This document shows positions 27,289 through 36,610 of a DNA stretch of 64,000 nucleotides, piece by piece. A model generated the notes under the pieces. The model was not told the origin of the DNA, did not search any database, and saw only the letters and a list, made by a program, of their open reading frames with translations. Source of the stretch: Brevundimonas sp. AJA228-03 (GTDB taxonomy: Bacteria; Pseudomonadota; Alphaproteobacteria; Caulobacterales; Caulobacteraceae); assembly GCF_017795885.1 (NCBI RefSeq), contig NZ_CP059297.1:1927001-1991000 (forward strand), read 5' to 3'. Both the position numbers and the translations under genes were made by a program. The stretch's first letter is position 1. Each line of letters opens with the position of its first letter.

Positions 27289-27750
27289 ATGACCAGCCCC
27301 GACATGAACGCGCATCAGGCGAAAAAGATAGCGGGTCTGCTGCTGCTCCTGGCGGGGACGTCCGGATGCGCTGCGGCGTTTGACCCGACGACCGATGCCT
27401 CCTCGCCGGTGGCACCGCGCGTCCAGGCGCTCGTCGATGCCAATCGCCAGTATCCGCGCTGGGCGGACTTCCCGGCAACGGCGACCGATACGCCACAGCC
27501 GCTCGAGGTCGCAGCGCGTGTCAATACCTTGAAGGCCTCCGCAGGCGCCCTGGCCGGCGAGGCCTCGCGAATCGAATGGACCCTGGGCGATCCCCTGGTG
27601 TTTGCTGCCGAGACCCGGGTGCGCATCGACGCCCGGCAGATCGCGCCGGCCACCGCGCAGACACAGGCCGATGTGGAGGCTTTCGCCGCCGAGCAGCGCC
27701 GCCGCGGTACCGCCCCGCCGCCGATCGATCGGGCACCCGCGCCGCGCTGA
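27289..27750 (+). CDS. Small lipoprotein of unknown function
   Basis: A 153-aa protein with lipoprotein signal KIAGLLLLLAGTSGCAA. The start is ATG 27289 or ATG 27304 (MNAHQAKK), the second giving a more usual signal peptide length. The mature part is alanine-rich with RQYPRWADFPATATDTP and a C-terminal RRRGTAPPPIDRAP. It is divergent from phaC and upstream of glpX. I do not recognise the family. Confidence 0.7.
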   Translation: MTSPDMNAHQAKKIAGLLLLLAGTSGCAAAFDPTTDASSPVAPRVQALVDANRQYPRWADFPATATDTPQPLEVAARVNTLKASAGALAGEASRIEWTLGDPLVFAAETRVRIDARQIAPATAQTQADVEAFAAEQRRRGTAPPPIDRAPAPR

Positions 27751-27812
27751 TCCGCGAAATCCATCGCCCGGCCGAGAGAATCCGGGGATCATCCCGCTCA
27801 GGAGTATTTCAC

Positions 27813-28769
27813 ATGGCTGATACGGCCCCCTTCGCCTCGACCCTCGCGGCCGATGCCGCCATGGTCACTGAACTGGCGGCCATCGCCTCCTGGGCCCAGA
27901 TCGGGCGCGGAGATGAAAAGCACGCCGATCAGCTGGCGGTCGACGCCATGCGCACCGCGCTGAACAGCCTGGACATCGACGGCAAGATCGTGATCGGCGA
28001 GGGCGAGCGCGACGAGGCCCCGATGCTCTATATCGGCGAGAAGGTCGGCACCGGCAAAGGCCCGGTCATCGACATCGCCCTTGATCCGCTGGAAGGCACC
28101 ACCCTGACGGCCAAGGCCATGGCCAATGCCCTGACGGTCCTGTCGATGTCGGCCGGCGGCGGCATGCTGCACGCGCCCGACACCTATATGGACAAGATCG
28201 CGATCGGGCCGGGCTATGCGCCGGGCACCGTCGATCTGGACATGACGCCGGGCGACAATGTCCGCTCCCTGGCCTCGGCCAAGGGCGTGAGACCGGACCA
28301 GATCACGGTCTGCGTCATGGACCGCCCCCGCCACGAAGCCCTGATCGCCGCCCTGCGCGAGGTCGGTGCCAGGGTCATGCTGATCACCGACGGCGACGTC
28401 GCGGGGGTGATCCACACGGCCGAGCCAGAGACCGGCATCGACCTGTACCTGGGATCGGGCGGCGCGCCCGAGGGCGTTCTGGCAGCCTCGGCGCTGAAGT
28501 GTGTCGGCGGGCATTTCCAGGGACGGCTGCTGTTCCGCAACGACGATGAGCGCGCGCGGGCCCAGCGGACGGGCGTCACGGATTTCGATCGCAAATACGA
28601 CCTGCATGAACTGGTCTCGAAGGATGCCGTCTTCGCCGCCACCGGCGTGACCAAGGGGGCCATGCTGGATGGGGTTCAGATGGGTGCCCACTTCGTCACG
28701 ACCCACACGCTGGTGATGGATTCCTCGACCCGGACCGTGCGCCGCATTCGCACGACCCGTCCCCTCTGA
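27813..28769 (+). CDS. glpX: Class II fructose-1,6-bisphosphatase
   Basis: A 318-aa GlpX-type phosphatase for gluconeogenesis. IGRGDEKHADQLAVDAMR, GKIVIGEGERDEAPMLYIGE and IALDPLEGTTLTAKAM carry the metal-binding acidic residues. The later LGSGGAPEGVLAASALKC is also typical. ATG 27813 follows CAGGAGTATTTCAC. The recJ ATG overlaps its TGA (TGATG). Confidence 0.96.
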   Translation: MADTAPFASTLAADAAMVTELAAIASWAQIGRGDEKHADQLAVDAMRTALNSLDIDGKIVIGEGERDEAPMLYIGEKVGTGKGPVIDIALDPLEGTTLTAKAMANALTVLSMSAGGGMLHAPDTYMDKIAIGPGYAPGTVDLDMTPGDNVRSLASAKGVRPDQITVCVMDRPRHEALIAALREVGARVMLITDGDVAGVIHTAEPETGIDLYLGSGGAPEGVLAASALKCVGGHFQGRLLFRNDDERARAQRTGVTDFDRKYDLHELVSKDAVFAATGVTKGAMLDGVQMGAHFVTTHTLVMDSSTRTVRRIRTTRPL

Positions 28770-30586
28770 TGGCCGATGGACCGCCGGCCGCGCTGCTGAC
28801 GCCGGGGTTCCTCGATGTCGCGCGCTCCCTGTCCGGGCGTGCCTGGAGACAGCGGCCGGCGGAGGCATCCGTCATCCGCGCTCTCATGCAGGGGCTGGGT
28901 CTGGAGGAACCGCTGGCGCGCGCCCTGGCGGCTCGCGGCGTGAAGGCGGAGGAGGGAGCCGACTTTCTGGAGCCGACGCTGAAGGCGCTGTTTCCCAACC
29001 CGTCCAGCTTCATGGATATGGACGTCGCGGCGGAGGCCATCGTGTCCGCGATCGAGGCCGGCGAGCGCATCCACGTTTTCGCCGACTACGACGTCGACGG
29101 CGCCTCCAGCGCGGCCTTGCTGGTCCGCTGGTTCCGGGCGCTGGGCCACGATCTGCCCCTTTATGTCCCCGATCGCCTGACCGAGGGCTATGGCCCCAGT
29201 CCGATGGCGTTCGACCGGCTGAAGGCTTCCGGGGCCGATCTGGTCATCACGGTCGACTGTGGGGCCGCGGCGAACGAGGCTATCGCCCATGCCGGCGCGA
29301 TCGGTCTGCGCGTCGTGGTGATCGACCACCACATGATGCGCGAGGAACCGCCGGCCTGCATTGCCGTGGTCAATCCGAACCGTCCGGGAGACACCTCCGG
29401 TCAGGGCAATCTGGCGGCGGCGGGTGTCGTCTTCGTCCTGCTGGCGGCGCTGAACCGCGAGGCGCGCAAGCGGGGCCTTTTTGCGGAGACGCCGGAGCCC
29501 GATATTCGCCAGTGGCTGGACCTCGCGGCCCTGGGAGCCATCTGCGACGTCACCGGACTGACCGGGTTCAACCGCGCGCTGACGGGGCTTGGCCTGAAAG
29601 TCATGTCGAACTGGGGCAATCCCGGGCTGAGGGCGCTGCTGGCCGTTGCGGGTAGCGAGCCCGGACCGGCCAAGTCGAGCCACGCCGGCTTTGTTCTTGG
29701 CCCGCGCATCAATGCGGGCGGCCGGATCGGTCGGGCGGATCTGGGCGCGCGTCTGCTGTCCACCGACGATCCGGACGAGGCGCGCGCCCTGGCCGAGGAA
29801 CTGGACGCGCTGAACATCGCCCGCCGCGAGGTGGAGCGCGAGGTCACAGAGACGGCGACACGCCGGGTCGAAGCCGCGGGTCATCATGCGGACGGATCGG
29901 CGGTGGTCGTCGTCTCGGGCGAGGACTGGCATCCGGGGGTGGTCGGGATCGTGGCCGGGCGACTGCGCGAGCGGTGGCGCAAGCCCGTCGTGGTGATCGG
30001 CGTGGACGCCGTCGCGGGCGTCGGAAAGGGGTCGGGCAGATCGCAGCCGGGCATGAATCTGGGCCGTGCGATCCAGGCCGCGTGGCGCGAGGGTCTTCTG
30101 ATGGCCGGCGGGGGCCATGCCATGGCGGCCGGCCTGACCGTCCGGCCGGACGGTATCGACGCCCTGCGGGGATTTCTGAACACGGTGCTCGCCGGAGAAC
30201 AGGCCGACGCCGATGCGCTGGACTGGGTCGAGGTGGATGCCTTGATCGATCCGGGTGCCGCGACGCGCGCGCTGTTCGAGGGGTTCGAACGTCTGGCCCC
30301 CTTCGGCCCCGCCAACCCCGAGCCGCTGTTCGCCCTCAGCGGCGTTCAGGCCCGCGAGCCGGTGCAGATGAATGGCGGCCATGTGCGATGCCGCCTCGTC
30401 GGAGCGGACGGATCGTCGATCAAGGCGATCGCCTGGCGGTGTGCGGACCTGCCGACAGGCAAGGCCCTGCTGGCCGGGCAGGGCGGTCTGAGCATCGTCG
30501 GTCGTCTGAAGGCGGACGACTGGAACGGGCGCAAGGGCGTTCAGCTGGAGATCGAGGACATCGCCGATCCCCGCATGGCGGTTTAG
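28769..30586 (+). CDS. recJ: Single-stranded-DNA-specific exonuclease RecJ
   Basis: A 605-aa 5'-3' exonuclease for recombination and mismatch repair. The DHH motifs appear in order: VFADYDVDGASSAALLVR, DLVITVDCGA, VVVIDHHMM and DLAALGAICDV; the DHHA1 part follows with GGHAMAAGLTV. Length is normal. Translationally coupled to glpX, a recurrent pairing in the order. A tRNA-Glu follows with its own promoter. Confidence 0.95.
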   Translation: MADGPPAALLTPGFLDVARSLSGRAWRQRPAEASVIRALMQGLGLEEPLARALAARGVKAEEGADFLEPTLKALFPNPSSFMDMDVAAEAIVSAIEAGERIHVFADYDVDGASSAALLVRWFRALGHDLPLYVPDRLTEGYGPSPMAFDRLKASGADLVITVDCGAAANEAIAHAGAIGLRVVVIDHHMMREEPPACIAVVNPNRPGDTSGQGNLAAAGVVFVLLAALNREARKRGLFAETPEPDIRQWLDLAALGAICDVTGLTGFNRALTGLGLKVMSNWGNPGLRALLAVAGSEPGPAKSSHAGFVLGPRINAGGRIGRADLGARLLSTDDPDEARALAEELDALNIARREVEREVTETATRRVEAAGHHADGSAVVVVSGEDWHPGVVGIVAGRLRERWRKPVVVIGVDAVAGVGKGSGRSQPGMNLGRAIQAAWREGLLMAGGGHAMAAGLTVRPDGIDALRGFLNTVLAGEQADADALDWVEVDALIDPGAATRALFEGFERLAPFGPANPEPLFALSGVQAREPVQMNGGHVRCRLVGADGSSIKAIAWRCADLPTGKALLAGQGGLSIVGRLKADDWNGRKGVQLEIEDIADPRMAV

Positions 30587-30599
30587 GTCGAAACGGCGC

Positions 30600-30628
30600 T
30601 TGCGCCCCCCGGAATCGCCCGCTATATC
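30600..30628 (+). promoter_or_regulatory. Candidate promoter of tRNA-Glu
   Basis: TTGCGC at 30600-30605 and TATATC at 30623-30628 (within GCTATATC, close to the Caulobacter housekeeping -10), 17 bp apart, ending 18 bp before the tRNA. Confidence 0.6.
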
Positions 30629-30645
30629 GCCCGCTCTCGCGCAGC

Positions 30646-30720
30646 GGTCCCTTCGTCTATCGGTTAGGACGTCAGGTTTTCAACCTGAAAAGAGGGGTTC
30701 GACTCCCCTAGGGACTGCCA
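30646..30720 (+). tRNA. tRNA-Glu (anticodon TTC)
   Basis: A 75-base cloverleaf: acceptor GGTCCCT with AGGGACT, anticodon stem TCAGG/CCTGA with loop TTTTCAA (anticodon TTC), T-loop GGTTCGACTC and encoded CCA. The following 209 bp to the cold-shock gene hold no gene that I can support. Confidence 0.97.
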
Positions 30721-30929
30721 CGCGGGATTTGCCCCCGACATCGCTATCGCGCCGCTTTCGCCGATGACGGTGCGCGCCTTGCTGTCGAGAGTATGGGCGC
30801 TTTTGCGCATCATTCGACCAGTGACCGCCGCACCCCAGGCTGGAAACGTGTGTTTTTCGCTTTTCCAGCGTTCATGGAACTGTGTTAAATGGAAGCAGGT
30901 CTGCGTGACATGCAGGCGGGGGGCTTGAC

Positions 30930-31490
30930 GTGTCCGAATTTGAGAGTCTGGAGACGACCGATGTGGTCCGTGTCGCCGGACGCGTAAAGTGGTTCGATCC
31001 GGGAAAGGGCTATGGCTTTATCGTGCCCGACGACCCGGATCGGACCGATCGCAAGGACGTTCTCCTGCATATTTCCAGCCTGCGGGATGCCGGTCTGGAC
31101 CTGGCGGACGAGGGCGCTGCGATCGATTGCGACTGCGCCCGGCGCGCCAAGGGCTGGCAGGTCGTGAGGGTTCACGACCTCGGAGTCGGCGAGCCGGAGA
31201 TGGTCGCGCCCCGTCGCGCGGGCTACGACGGACTGAAGTCCGATGCCCGCGGCCTGTCGGCGCCCCCGACCGCAACGGGCAATCTGGAACCGGCCGTCGT
31301 GAAATGGTTCAACCGTACCAAGGGATACGGTTTCGTGGTGCGTGAAACCGATCCGGGCGATATCTTCGTCCATATCGAGACCTTGCGTCGCTGCGGGCTG
31401 GACGATCTGGTCCCGGGCGAGACGGTTGCGGTACGCTTCGCATCGGGGCCCAAGGGCCTGGTGGTTGCCGAAATCAAGCCGGGCGGCTGA
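30930..31490 (+). CDS. Cold-shock protein with two cold-shock domains (CspC/CspD type)
   Basis: A 186-aa protein with two nucleic-acid-binding cold-shock domains. Domain 1 (~residues 14-75) has [17 protein letters not shown] and VLLHISSL; domain 2 (~115-185) has [15 protein letters not shown] and [12 protein letters not shown]1 and RNP2 are present in both. The two-domain form of ~188 aa is known from Caulobacter CspC/CspD. The start is GTG 30930 after GGGGGGC. It may act in cold or stationary-phase adaptation. Confidence 0.92.
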   Translation: MSEFESLETTDVVRVAGRVKWFDPGKGYGFIVPDDPDRTDRKDVLLHISSLRDAGLDLADEGAAIDCDCARRAKGWQVVRVHDLGVGEPEMVAPRRAGYDGLKSDARGLSAPPTATGNLEPAVVKWFNRTKGYGFVVRETDPGDIFVHIETLRRCGLDDLVPGETVAVRFASGPKGLVVAEIKPGG

Positions 31491-31511
31491 TCCCGCCCCG
31501 AAAGGGCGGAT

Positions 31512-31988
31512 ATGCTGTCGAGACGTTTGCTGATCGCCGCCGGGCTGGGCCTGGCGCTTCTGACGGGGGCCTGTGCCGGGGACACCGGGCCAGTCGATTC
31601 GGCAGGTCGACCGCTTGAGCCGCTCACCATCGTCACCGCAAGCGGCGAGCACCCGTTCCTCGTCGAGATCGCCGACGATGAGGCCGAGCGTCAGCGCGGG
31701 CTGATGTTCCGCCCGCCGCTGGATGAGGATCGCGGCATGCTGTTCCAGTTCCCCGTCGCCGAAGAGCAGGCCTTCTGGATGAAGAACACGCCCAGCTCGC
31801 TGGATATCATCTACATCGATCCGACCGGCCGCATCATCTCGATCGCGAGCCATGCCACGCCGTATTCCGAGGTGCCATTGCCGTCGAACGGTGCCGCCAA
31901 TGGCGTCCTGGAGTTGCGTGCGGGCCGCGCAGAGGAAATCGGGGCCGTGCCAGGGTCGACCGTCAGGCACCCCTTTTTCAAACCGTGA
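31512..31988 (+). CDS. DUF192 family lipoprotein
   Basis: A 158-aa exported protein. The N-terminus has a lipoprotein signal ending LLTGACAG. The DUF192 signature is clear: AERQRGLMFRPPLDEDRGML, QAFWMKNTPSSLDIIYID and AANGVLELRAGRAEEIG. It follows the two-domain cold-shock gene by 21 bp, a recurring neighbour in this order. Molecular function is unknown. Confidence 0.92.
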   Translation: MLSRRLLIAAGLGLALLTGACAGDTGPVDSAGRPLEPLTIVTASGEHPFLVEIADDEAERQRGLMFRPPLDEDRGMLFQFPVAEEQAFWMKNTPSSLDIIYIDPTGRIISIASHATPYSEVPLPSNGAANGVLELRAGRAEEIGAVPGSTVRHPFFKP

Positions 31989-32037
31989 GGCCATCTTCCC
32001 GTTGCGGTGAAGGCCGGATGCTGGCAGACCCCTCCGC

Positions 32038-32114
<77 letters not shown>

Positions 32115-32129
32115 GGCCTTCTTGACGAG

Positions 32130-32277
32130 GGCTACCGCTCGCGACGCGGTCGCTCGCTGCTTGAGCCCATTATTGGTAAGGGTGGCTACCGCTCGCGACG
32201 CGGTCGCTCGCTGCTTGAGCCCGGTATTGGTAAGGGTGGCCATCGCTTCGCACGCGGCGCTCAGCCGGTTGAGCGAC
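32130..32277. repeat. 54-bp tandem repeat, two full copies and one diverged copy, next to tRNA-Pro
   Basis: Copies start at 32130 and 32184 and are nearly identical (GGCTACCGCTCGCGACGCGG..., CGCTGCTTGAGCCC, then TATTGGTAAGGGT). A third, diverged copy runs 32238-32277. Related sequence recurs at 32605-32708 and, inverted, at 53598-53653, each time near a tRNA gene. Confidence 0.9.
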
Positions 32278-32296
32278 CTTTAGTGGAGATACCATC

Positions 32297-32602
32297 ATGC
32301 TGGCGCGCATCTATCGCCCCGCCAAGACCGCAATGCAGTCGGGCAAGGCCAGGTCGAAGGACTGGCGGCTGGACTTCGAACCCGCGTCTGCGCGCACGAT
32401 CGATCCGCTGATGGGCTGGACCAGTTCCTCGGACATGAACGGCCAGGTGCGGCTTTCGTTCGAGACCCGCGAGGAGGCCGTCGCCTATGCAGAGCGGCAC
32501 GGCATTCCATTCCGGCTGCACGAGCCGCAGGAGCCGCCCGTCATCCTGAAGGCCTATGCCGACAACTTCGCCACCAACCGCAAGCAGCCCTGGACGCATT
32601 AG
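32297..32602 (+). CDS. ETC complex I subunit, NDUFS4-like
   Basis: A 101-aa protein homologous to the mitochondrial accessory complex I subunit NDUFS4. MLARIYRPAKTAMQSGKA, WRLDFEPASARTIDPLMGW and VRLSFETREEAVAYAERHG are typical, with the ending KQPWTH. It probably docks on the matrix-side (cytoplasmic) arm of the nuo-encoded complex. It stands alone, flanked on both sides by copies of the tRNA-linked repeat. Confidence 0.93.
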   Translation: MLARIYRPAKTAMQSGKARSKDWRLDFEPASARTIDPLMGWTSSSDMNGQVRLSFETREEAVAYAERHGIPFRLHEPQEPPVILKAYADNFATNRKQPWTH

Positions 32603-32604
32603 AA

Positions 32605-32708
32605 AGGGCGGCTGTCGCTCCCGACACGGTCGGTCGCGACTTGAGCCGCGGTGTTCAGGGCGGCTATCGCGCCCGACACGGTCGGTCGCGACTTGAGCCG
32701 CGACAGGG
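32605..32708. repeat. 52-bp tandem repeat (two copies) related to the 32130 repeat
   Basis: Units begin at GGGCGGCTGTCGC (32606) and GGGCGGCTATCGC (32658). They share CCCGACACGGTCGGTCGC, then GACTTGAGCCGCG. Compared with the 32130 repeat the order of blocks is the same (GGCTNTCGC, CGAC.CGGTCG, CTTGAGCC), with substitutions. It lies just upstream of tRNA-Arg. Confidence 0.88.
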
Positions 32709-32757
32709 TTTGCGGCTAACGCACCCTCTGTGGGCCATGGTTTGTCCCGCGCCAGGA

Positions 32758-32834
32758 GCACCCATAGCTCAACCGGATAGAGCACCCGCCTTCTAAGCGG
32801 GATGTTGCAGGTTCGAGTCCTGCTGGGTGCGCCA
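32758..32834 (+). tRNA. tRNA-Arg (anticodon TCT)
   Basis: A 77-base cloverleaf: acceptor GCACCCA with TGGGTGC, anticodon stem CCCGC/GCGGG with loop CTTCTAA (anticodon TCT), T-loop GGTTCGAGTC, encoded CCA. Confidence 0.97.
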
Positions 32835-32869
32835 TTTCCCTGAAACAGAGCGATGCCCGAAATCGACGG

Positions 32870-34036
32870 TCAGACGCTCCGCCAGCCTTCGAGGGCGGCG
32901 TCCAGATCGGCGATCAGTTCGGCCGGGTCTTCCAGTCCGATGTGCAGCCGCAGCAGCGGCCCCTCAAGGCGGGGCGGCGATGTCCTCCAGGCCATCTGCG
33001 GCGTCTCGCAGGTAATGAGACTCTCGAACCCGCCCCAGGAATAGCCGAGGCCGAAGAGGGTCAGCCGGTCGAGCAGAGCATGGGCCGCCGCCGCGTCGCC
33101 GCCGTTCATGACCACCCCGAACAGGGAGGCCGCGCCGACATGATCACGAGACCAGATGGCGTGGTTCGGGTCACCCGGCAGGGCAGGATAGAGCACACGG
33201 GAAACCTCTGGTCGCACAGCCAGCCACCTCGCGATCTCCAGCGCAGACCGGGCCTGTTCGGCATATCTCAAGGGCAGGGTTCGCAGGCCCCTGAGCGCCA
33301 GCCAGGCGTCGTCGGGTGAAACGCACACGCCGATATCCTCCACCGCCTCGGCCAAGGCCCTGCAGACCTCGGGCCGGATAGCCGATACCGCGCCCAGCAT
33401 CAGGTCGGAGTGACCACCGACATATTTGGTCAGGGCCTGCACACTGACGTCCACCGCGTGCGCGAGGGGCTTGAACCCGAGTCCCGCCGCCCAGGTGTTG
33501 TCGGTCACCGTCACGATGCCCCGGGCGCGGGCTTCGGCGGCCAGGGCGGGGACATCGATCATCTCGAACGTCAGCGATGAAGGGGACTCGATCAGGATCA
33601 GCCGGGTGCGTTCCCCGATGGCAGCGACGATTTCGGCGGCGGAGGCTTCGGCGGGATGGAACCGTGTGTTGATGCCCCGGGCGGCCAGGTGACGGTTCAG
33701 GAACCGTCGGACCGGGCCATAGACAGCATCCGTCGTCAGGATTTCGTCCCCCGGACGCGTCAGAGCCAGGAGTGGCAGGGTGACGGCCATCAGACCCGAC
33801 GGTGCAAGCCAGCAGTCGGTCGCACCTTCAAGGTCGGCGATCGCCCGTCGCAGCGCGACCTGCGAGGCCGTGCCCTCGATCCCGTAGAGTGGTCCCAGCG
33901 ACCCGTCGCGCATATCGCCGACGGAGTCGGACAGGAGGGTGGACGCCCGTTCGATGGGCGGATTGACCGGCCGACGACCGCCGCCGCGTCGTGTGGCGGT
34001 CGCAATCAGTCGCGTGCGATCGGAAAGCGGTGCCAT
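32870..34036 (-). CDS. metC: Cystathionine beta-lyase (Cys/Met metabolism PLP enzyme)
   Basis: A 388-aa gamma-family PLP enzyme converting cystathionine to homocysteine, pyruvate and ammonia. YGIEGTASQVALRRAIADLE, then VTDNTWAAGLGFKPLAHAVD, and ALTKYVGGHSDLMLG with the PLP lysine are diagnostic; a late SWGGFESLITC is shared with cystathionine beta-lyases. The start ATG 34036 has GGAG six bases upstream; longer upstream frames are rejected. It is divergent from the binding-protein gene with a 76-bp shared promoter region. Confidence 0.9.
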   Translation of the reverse strand: MAPLSDRTRLIATATRRGGGRRPVNPPIERASTLLSDSVGDMRDGSLGPLYGIEGTASQVALRRAIADLEGATDCWLAPSGLMAVTLPLLALTRPGDEILTTDAVYGPVRRFLNRHLAARGINTRFHPAEASAAEIVAAIGERTRLILIESPSSLTFEMIDVPALAAEARARGIVTVTDNTWAAGLGFKPLAHAVDVSVQALTKYVGGHSDLMLGAVSAIRPEVCRALAEAVEDIGVCVSPDDAWLALRGLRTLPLRYAEQARSALEIARWLAVRPEVSRVLYPALPGDPNHAIWSRDHVGAASLFGVVMNGGDAAAAHALLDRLTLFGLGYSWGGFESLITCETPQMAWRTSPPRLEGPLLRLHIGLEDPAELIADLDAALEGWRSV

Positions 34037-34112
34037 CGGCATCTCCAGGGTTGCGGAGGGATCGTCAAAGTCTTCTAAAGCAGCGGGGTGCCGCGGGCGA
34101 CGGGAGTCGCGC

Positions 34113-35246
34113 ATGCGCAATGCAGGACGAAACATGGGCCGGCGAGCCACGGGTTTTGGCATCTGGACAGCGGCCGCTGCCGCCCTGGCGCTGCTGGTCG
34201 CCTGCGGAAAGCCGGATGCCCAGGCCCCGGAAACCCCTTCGACGACCACCGTGGCCGCCCGGGCCGGATCGGCCGCCGTTGCCGAGAGCGCGACCCTGAC
34301 GGCCGTGAAGCGGCGGGGGCGTCTGAACTGCGGGGTCAATCAGGGCCTCGTCGGCTTCGCCTATACGGACAATCGCGGCGAGTGGCGCGGGTTCGACGTG
34401 GACTTCTGTCGCGCTCTGGCGGCTGCGGTGCTGGGGGACGCGGACGCCGTCCGTTTCGTGCCGCTGACGGCGGAGAACCGGTTTCAGGCCCTGGCGGACG
34501 GTCGGATCGACGTCCTCTGGCGCAATACGTCCTGGACGATGGAAAGAGACACGGCGGGCAATCTGAGCTTCGCCGGCATCAACTATTACGACGGCCAGGG
34601 TTTTCTGGTTCGGCGCGCCCTGAACCTGAACAGCGCCACCGAACTGACCGGCGCGCGTATCTGCGTGCAGTCAGGCTCGACCAGCGCACTGAACGTCGAA
34701 GACTATTTCAGGAGCCGGGGCATCGAATATCGCGCGGTCGTCCTGCCGAGTGAAGCGGCTGCGCGGCAGGCCTATGGCCGCGAGGCCTGCGACGCCTTGT
34801 CAGCGGATGTGTCGGCGCTGGCGGCGGCACGGACGACGCTGGCCGACCCGGGCCAGCATGTGATCCTGCCCGACATCATCTCGAAGGAACCGCTGGGTCC
34901 TGTCGTCCGCCGTGGCGACGAGCAGTGGACGGCGATCGTGCGCTGGACGCAGAACGCCCTGATCATGGCCGAGGAGCTGGGCGTGACCCAGGCCAATGTC
35001 GAGGCCCAGGCCGGGGAGTCGCGTGATCCCCGGGTGCGACGCCTGTTGGGGGCCGAAGGCGCGTTCGGGTCCCGGATGGGTCTGTCCGATGACTGGGCCA
35101 GGGACGCCATCAGCAGCGTCGGAAACTACGGTGAAGTCTTCGACAGAAACCTGGGTTCGCAATCGGCCCTCGACCTGGCGCGTGGTCTCAATGCACAATG
35201 GAACGCTCGACCGGCCGGTCTGATCTACGGCCTGCCGGTCCGCTGA
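34113..35246 (+). CDS. Amino-acid ABC transporter substrate-binding protein (AapJ-like), no adjacent permease
   Basis: A 377-aa periplasmic binding protein with a lipoprotein signal (AAAAALALLVACGKPDA). LTAVKRRGRLNCGVNQGLVG, WRGFDVDFCRALAAAVLGDA, RFQALADGRIDVLWRNTSW and LTGARICVQSGSTSALNVEDY match general L-amino-acid binding proteins such as AapJ. The start may be ATG 34113 or 34134. The expected permease and ATPase genes are absent; a sodium/proton symporter follows instead. Confidence 0.88.
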   Translation: MRNAGRNMGRRATGFGIWTAAAAALALLVACGKPDAQAPETPSTTTVAARAGSAAVAESATLTAVKRRGRLNCGVNQGLVGFAYTDNRGEWRGFDVDFCRALAAAVLGDADAVRFVPLTAENRFQALADGRIDVLWRNTSWTMERDTAGNLSFAGINYYDGQGFLVRRALNLNSATELTGARICVQSGSTSALNVEDYFRSRGIEYRAVVLPSEAAARQAYGREACDALSADVSALAAARTTLADPGQHVILPDIISKEPLGPVVRRGDEQWTAIVRWTQNALIMAEELGVTQANVEAQAGESRDPRVRRLLGAEGAFGSRMGLSDDWARDAISSVGNYGEVFDRNLGSQSALDLARGLNAQWNARPAGLIYGLPVR

Positions 35247-35293
35247 CATCCGATCGGCTCGCGCACGTCGCGGTCGGCACCTCCGGGGGACGA

Positions 35294-36607
35294 ATGAACA
35301 CGACGAAAAAGGGCGGGATCGCGCTTCACTGGTTGATGCTGATCGGCTTCACGGTCGGGCTGGGCGGCGGGCTGTGGGTCAATTTCGCGCTCCAGCCGGA
35401 CGCCGATTGGCTGCCCATCGTGATCGCAGGGACGATCGGCCAGATCTTCCTGAAGCTGCTCTTCATGATGGTAATCCCGCTTCTTTTCTCAGCCCTTGTG
35501 GTCGGGGTAGCCGAGATGGGCGATCTGAAGTCTCTGGGGCGGGCAGGCATAAAGACCTTGCTACTGACCATCGTGGTGTCGGGGATTGCCGTGGCCATAG
35601 GACTTGCCATGGTCAACTATTTCCGACCCGGTGACGGGGTGCCGCCCGAGCTGGCTCAGCAGCTTCTGGCCCAGGGCGCGGCCGGAGCGACAGAGATTGT
35701 CGACCGAGCCTCTTCTGGGCTGCAGTTCGACCAGTTCTTTCTGGATCTGATCCCTTCCAATGTCTTCACGGCAGCGTCGGAGAACCAGATTTTGCCAGTT
35801 ATGATCTTCGCCCTGTTCTTTGGAATTGGGTTGGTCATGGCCAGATCGCCAGCCACCGATGAATTGCAGAGGACCATCGAGGGCTTGCTGGAAGTCACGA
35901 TGAAGCTGATCAATCTTTTCATCAAGCTGGCCCCTTTGGCGATCGCCTGCCTGATGTTCAAATTGGCAGCGGTGTTCGGCTGGGACCTGCTGGTCCGGCT
36001 GGCCGCCTATGTCGGCGTGGCTGTGGGGGCGATGGCGATCCACATGTTCGTCGTCTATCCGCTGGTCGTCTGGATCGGCGGGGGCATGAATCCGTTCAGG
36101 TTCTTCCATGGCGTGCGCCAGCCGATGGTGGTGGCCTTCTCCACCGCCTCGTCGAACGCGGCCCTGCCGGTGTCGCTGAAGGCGGCCGAGGAAGAACTTC
36201 ACCTGCCGCGCAAGATCGCGCGCTTCGTCCTGACCGTGGGGGCGACGGCCAACCAGAACGGCACGGCCCTGTTCGAGGGCGTTACCGTGCTGTTCCTGGC
36301 GCAGTTCTTCCAGATCGAGCTGTCGATCACCCAGCAGGTCGTCGTGATGCTGGTCTGCATCCTGGGCGGCGTCGGCACCGCCGGCGTTCCGGCCGGGTCC
36401 CTGCCGGTCGTCGCCATGATCCTGGTCATGGTCGGGGTGCCTGCCGAGGGCATCGGCCTGATCCTGGGCGTCGACCGGTTCCTGGACATGTGCCGCACCA
36501 CGCTGAACGTCACGGGTGACCTGGTGCTGGCGACCGTGGTCTCACGCGGCGAGACCGACGATGTGGTGCCCAAGGGTGAGCCCTATCCGGTTGCGCCTCC
36601 GGCCTGA
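35294..36607 (+). CDS. Dicarboxylate/amino acid:cation symporter (DAACS family)
   Basis: A 437-aa membrane symporter of the GltP/DctA type with eight helices and two re-entrant loops. Key elements are [17 protein letters not shown], the serine-rich loop [18 protein letters not shown], the [12 protein letters not shown] motif, and [11 protein letters not shown] with a late [16 protein letters not shown]. These bind substrate and cations. It imports dicarboxylates, glutamate or aspartate; which cannot be told. Codon bias is a little weaker around 35440-35950. Confidence 0.94.
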   Translation: MNTTKKGGIALHWLMLIGFTVGLGGGLWVNFALQPDADWLPIVIAGTIGQIFLKLLFMMVIPLLFSALVVGVAEMGDLKSLGRAGIKTLLLTIVVSGIAVAIGLAMVNYFRPGDGVPPELAQQLLAQGAAGATEIVDRASSGLQFDQFFLDLIPSNVFTAASENQILPVMIFALFFGIGLVMARSPATDELQRTIEGLLEVTMKLINLFIKLAPLAIACLMFKLAAVFGWDLLVRLAAYVGVAVGAMAIHMFVVYPLVVWIGGGMNPFRFFHGVRQPMVVAFSTASSNAALPVSLKAAEEELHLPRKIARFVLTVGATANQNGTALFEGVTVLFLAQFFQIELSITQQVVVMLVCILGGVGTAGVPAGSLPVVAMILVMVGVPAEGIGLILGVDRFLDMCRTTLNVTGDLVLATVVSRGETDDVVPKGEPYPVAPPA

Positions 36608-36610
36608 TGA

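Noticed and set aside
30721..30929. Possible small RNA between tRNA-Glu and the cold-shock gene
   Set aside because: Only a short CTGGAAA/TTTTCCAG pairing is visible, with no clear promoter-terminator pair.
32130..32277. CRISPR-like array
   Set aside because: The 54-bp units are direct tandem copies with no unique spacers, and no cas genes are present.
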